From assembly GCA_018369015.1 (NCBI GenBank), contig JAGZDD010000176.1, positions 1 through 7,898 of the forward strand: DNA of 7,898 bases, written 5' to 3'. The notes below the pieces were generated by a model, which was not told the DNA's origin, ran no database searches, and saw nothing but the letters and a program-made list of their open reading frames with translations. Made by a program: the position numbers and the translations under genes. Source of the DNA: Clostridiales bacterium. GTDB taxonomy: Bacteria > Bacillota > Clostridia > Lachnospirales > Lachnospiraceae. Position 1 is the stretch's first letter. Each line of letters begins with the position of its first letter. Below, one piece after another: positions 6,208-7,898 of the stretch.

Positions 6208-6314
6208 GACGATAATGTAAAGAAATAACATAAAATCCTTTGAGACACTAAAATATGTTTTATTTTATAATTTATCTTGTTTATTTTTTTAAACTATGCT
6301 AATTTATTATCGTC
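6208..6314. repeat. Distant 9-bp inverted repeat
   Basis: GACGATAAT (6208-6216) and ATTATCGTC (6306-6314) are perfect complements 89 bp apart. The left copy begins just before the expected start of the plus-strand promoter at 6178-6206, so the pair could close a structured RNA. No target-site duplication is seen around it, which argues against a miniature transposon. Confidence 0.4.
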
Positions 6315-6328
6315 AGATATAATATCTG
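6314..6328. promoter_or_regulatory. 15-bp palindrome, operator-like
   Basis: CAGATATAATATCTG is a perfect palindrome with 7-bp arms around a central A. It contains a TATAAT on the plus strand, but the matching -35 position (TATGCT) is poor. It may be a protein binding site or chance in AT-rich DNA. Confidence 0.3.
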
Positions 6329-6374
6329 TGAGTTGAAAAACATTTTCGTCGTTTTGTTTATATGTATGTACACG

Positions 6375-6430
6375 ACAGGCCCATGGACGACTTCTATTTC
6401 CGTCCATGGGCCTGTTTCCTTTTATTTATT
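6375..6430 (+). terminator. Strong stem-loop after brnQ with plus-strand T tract
   Basis: ACAGGCCCATGGACG (6375-6389) and CGTCCATGGGCCTGT (6401-6415) form a perfect 15-bp stem with an 11-nt loop. TTCCTTTTATTTATT follows on the plus strand, running over the brnQ stop. On the minus strand the hairpin starts 6 nt after the brnQ stop but is followed by CGTGTACATAC, a poor T tract. It probably ends brnQ mRNA as well, at least as a 3' stabilising hairpin, but its tail fits plus-strand transcription better. Confidence 0.6.
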
Positions 6431-7750
6431 CAAACGTTTTTTACCTGCCATCTGGAAACTTCCCGCAATCACACCGCCCCCAATCCCCACAACCGTCGGA
6501 ATCAGCCAGCCAAAGCCCGCGGCATATCCGGGAATCTGGCGCAGCCCGTCAGAAAGCGCGGGGAGCATAATGCCCTGGGAATCCAAAACGGTCAATACAC
6601 TGGCAAGCCCGCACATAAAGGCCGAGCAGGGGTACACGGCATGGAACCTTCCAAGCCAGCGGTGGGTGCAGGACAAAAAGATCAGTAAAATTGCCAGAGG
6701 ATAAATGGCATTAAGCACTGGCTCTGAAAATTCCAAAATCGCATTGAGGCCGATATTGGAAATGACCATCGATACAAAGGCAAAAATAAAGACCCATGTT
6801 CTATAGCCAAGCCATGGAAATATCCGGTTAAAATACTTGCCGCAGCAGCTAAAAAGGCCGACGCATGTATTAAAACAGGCAATGACAAAAATAACGGCCA
6901 ACACAACCGGCCCTGCCGGGCCAAACAAAAATCTGACCATGCCCGACAGAACCTCGGTGCCATTGGCCATACCCGCAAAAGCTTCGCCTGAAGTCTGGCC
7001 AACAAAGGCCAGCATAGCATAAACGGCTAAAAGAAAGCCTCCTGCAATCCATCCGGCACCGATCGTTTCCCTCATCACGGCATTGTCCTTCTTAATCCCT
7101 TTTGCCCGGATATTCATGGCAATAATCATCCCAAAATTCAGCGCCGCCAGCGTGTCCATTGTCTGATATCCATAAACAAACCCCTGCATCGGCGCTCCCT
7201 GGGCGTAAGCGGGATCAGGCAATGCCGCGCTGCCTGCCGGTTTTATAAACGTCGCGGCAAATATAACGGCAATTAAAACAAGCAAAACCGGGGTCAGACG
7301 TTTTCCTAAATATTCCGTCAGCTTTTCAGGGTGCATTGCCACTGCTGCTGCCGCTCCAAAAAATACAGTAGAATAAATAAGCTGCAAAGGCCATACCGGA
7401 ACACTCTCCGGCAAAAAAGGCGTCACAGCCATGGAAAACGATGTACTGGCCGTCCTTGGAATCGCCAGGCACGGCCCAATCGCCAAATATAAAATGAGTA
7501 TGTACAGCACCGCAAACTTTGGATGAACCCTGGACGCCAGCGCAGGAAGCCCCCCGGACAAGGTGACGGCAACTACGCCCAGCACAGGAAGCCCCACGGC
7601 GCTGACTGCAAATCCTGCAAAGGCTGACCACGTATGGGTTCCGGCCAAAGCACCTAAAAAAGGCGGGAAAATAAGATTGCCCGCGCCAAAAAACATGGAA
7701 AATAACGTAATTCCAATAAGTATTTTATTTTTTATATTTAAATGTTCCAT
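6422..7750 (-). CDS. brnQ: BrnQ branched-chain amino acid:cation symporter
   Basis: Predicted integral membrane protein of 442 residues, the usual size for the LIVCS family, which imports leucine, isoleucine and valine with sodium or protons. The family signature FFGAGNLIFPP is at residues 20-30. The rest is a series of about 12 hydrophobic segments with short loops and a basic C-terminal tail (KKRLNK). The frame is open from a GTG at 7771, but I chose the ATG at 7750 because AAGGAG (7756-7761) lies 5 nt before it and the protein then starts as the family does. It overlaps the 3' end of the upstream DUF1848-type gene by 13 nt, so translation is probably coupled and both share a promoter outside the window. 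No T-box or other leucine-responsive leader can be placed in front of it because of this overlap. A strong hairpin follows the stop. Confidence 0.95.
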   Translation of the reverse strand: MEHLNIKNKILIGITLFSMFFGAGNLIFPPFLGALAGTHTWSAFAGFAVSAVGLPVLGVVAVTLSGGLPALASRVHPKFAVLYILILYLAIGPCLAIPRTASTSFSMAVTPFLPESVPVWPLQLIYSTVFFGAAAAVAMHPEKLTEYLGKRLTPVLLVLIAVIFAATFIKPAGSAALPDPAYAQGAPMQGFVYGYQTMDTLAALNFGMIIAMNIRAKGIKKDNAVMRETIGAGWIAGGFLLAVYAMLAFVGQTSGEAFAGMANGTEVLSGMVRFLFGPAGPVVLAVIFVIACFNTCVGLFSCCGKYFNRIFPWLGYRTWVFIFAFVSMVISNIGLNAILEFSEPVLNAIYPLAILLIFLSCTHRWLGRFHAVYPCSAFMCGLASVLTVLDSQGIMLPALSDGLRQIPGYAAGFGWLIPTVVGIGGGVIAGSFQMAGKKRLNK

Positions 7751-7898
7751 TGATTCTCCTTCAGCGACCACACCTTCCGCTGGGTCACTTTATCCCCTGT
7801 TGCCACAGCATTGCACAAAAGCGGCCCGTCAGGATCGTATTTTTTACAATTTTTTAATACACTTTCCTCACTGAAATTCGCATAACAATATTTGCACC
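7738..7898 (-). CDS. C-terminal end of a DUF1848-family protein (5' part outside window)
   Basis: The last 52 codons and TAA stop of a gene entering from the right edge. The visible start CKYCYANFSEESVLKN followed by YDPDGPLLCN fits the C-terminal region of DUF1848 proteins, in which a Cys-x-x-Cys-Tyr-Ala cluster resembles the iron-sulfur motif of radical SAM enzymes and is followed by a (H/Y)DP-x-(S/G)P-(L/F)L stretch. Function of the family is not established. The two other minus-strand frames are closed in this stretch, and the frame carries the Shine-Dalgarno and start of brnQ inside its end (13-nt overlap). Family assignment comes from a short fragment and is from memory. Confidence 0.72.
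   Translation of the reverse strand, partial: CKYCYANFSEESVLKNCKKYDPDGPLLCNAVATGDKVTQRKVWSLKENQWNI
7756..7761 (-). promoter_or_regulatory. Ribosome binding site of brnQ
   Basis: AAGGAG on the minus strand, 5 nt before the ATG at 7750 and inside the coding end of the upstream gene. It supports the ATG over the GTG at 7771. Confidence 0.7.

Larger units (their letters stand above)
5731..6421. other. Long gene-free region with several hairpins and promoter-like pairs
   Basis: About 690 bp between the DUF3892-like gene and brnQ with no protein gene I can support on either strand. It holds two hairpins with plus-strand T tracts (6106-6147 and 6375-6430), three promoter-like pairs, a long imperfect inverted repeat (6021-6104), a perfect 8-bp palindromic stem (5898-5915), and a 5-bp stem at 5864-5885. 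The part from 6150 to 6370 is very AT-rich. Confidence 0.75.

Noticed and set aside
6208..6314. 107-bp miniature transposon with 9-bp ends
   Set aside because: No target-site duplication and no second copy in the window.
6333..6704. Plus-strand open frames of 123 and 108 codons at the brnQ 3' end
   Set aside because: They run through the terminator hairpin and antisense to brnQ, and the proteins look like antisense translations.
7326..7631. Minus-strand frame of 101 codons
   Set aside because: It is an alternative frame within brnQ with unusual composition and no start signal.

Overview
The window looks like chromosomal DNA from a low-to-mid GC Gram-positive bacterium, most likely of the class Clostridia. 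Strong AGGAGG-type ribosome binding sites, sigma-A-like promoters, AT-rich intergenic DNA and proteins that read like clostridial Cas8c, BrnQ, DUF1848 and DUF3892 families support this. I cannot name a genus. Every protein-coding gene I can support lies on the minus strand, so gene order is best read from right to left.

Right end (7898 to 6422): the 3' end of a DUF1848-type cysteine-cluster protein overlaps the start of brnQ, a sodium-coupled branched-chain amino acid importer. The overlap implies one operon. A 15-bp perfect stem-loop follows brnQ.

Middle (6421 to 5161): about 690 bp without a gene, then a small DUF3892-like protein, then about 300 bp without a gene leading to the cas operon. 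The first gap is unusually organised. A near-consensus minus-strand promoter (TTGACA-17 bp-TAAATT) fires towards the DUF3892-like gene. A plus-strand promoter-like pair (TTGACA-18 bp-TAAAAT) followed by a terminator-shaped hairpin could make an RNA of about 85 nt that would be fully antisense to the start of that leader. A second plus-strand promoter-like pair shares its -35 box with the minus-strand promoter and reads towards the hairpin after brnQ. Several further stem-loops and a possible two-copy intergenic repeat lie here. All RNA calls in this region are inferences from sequence.

Left part (5160 to 1): the 5' half of a type I-C CRISPR-Cas operon in the usual order cas3, cas5c, cas8c, with its own extended -10 promoter. 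Cas3 is a fused HD nuclease-helicase with all motifs visible. Cas5c carries the Tyr/Lys/His residues expected for crRNA processing. cas8c starts at a TTG coupled to the cas5c stop and runs off the left edge only a few residues before its expected end. Inside cas8c there is a strong Shine-Dalgarno and in-frame GTG that should make the small subunit Cas11c. The genes expected next (cas7, cas4, cas1, cas2 and the CRISPR array) lie outside the window, and no CRISPR array is seen here.

Functionally, Cas5c, Cas8c and Cas11c with Cas7 would form the crRNA-guided Cascade complex, and Cas3 would be recruited to degrade the bound DNA. The brnQ operon is unrelated housekeeping transport. The most interesting undescribed element is the convergent RNA locus between the two.
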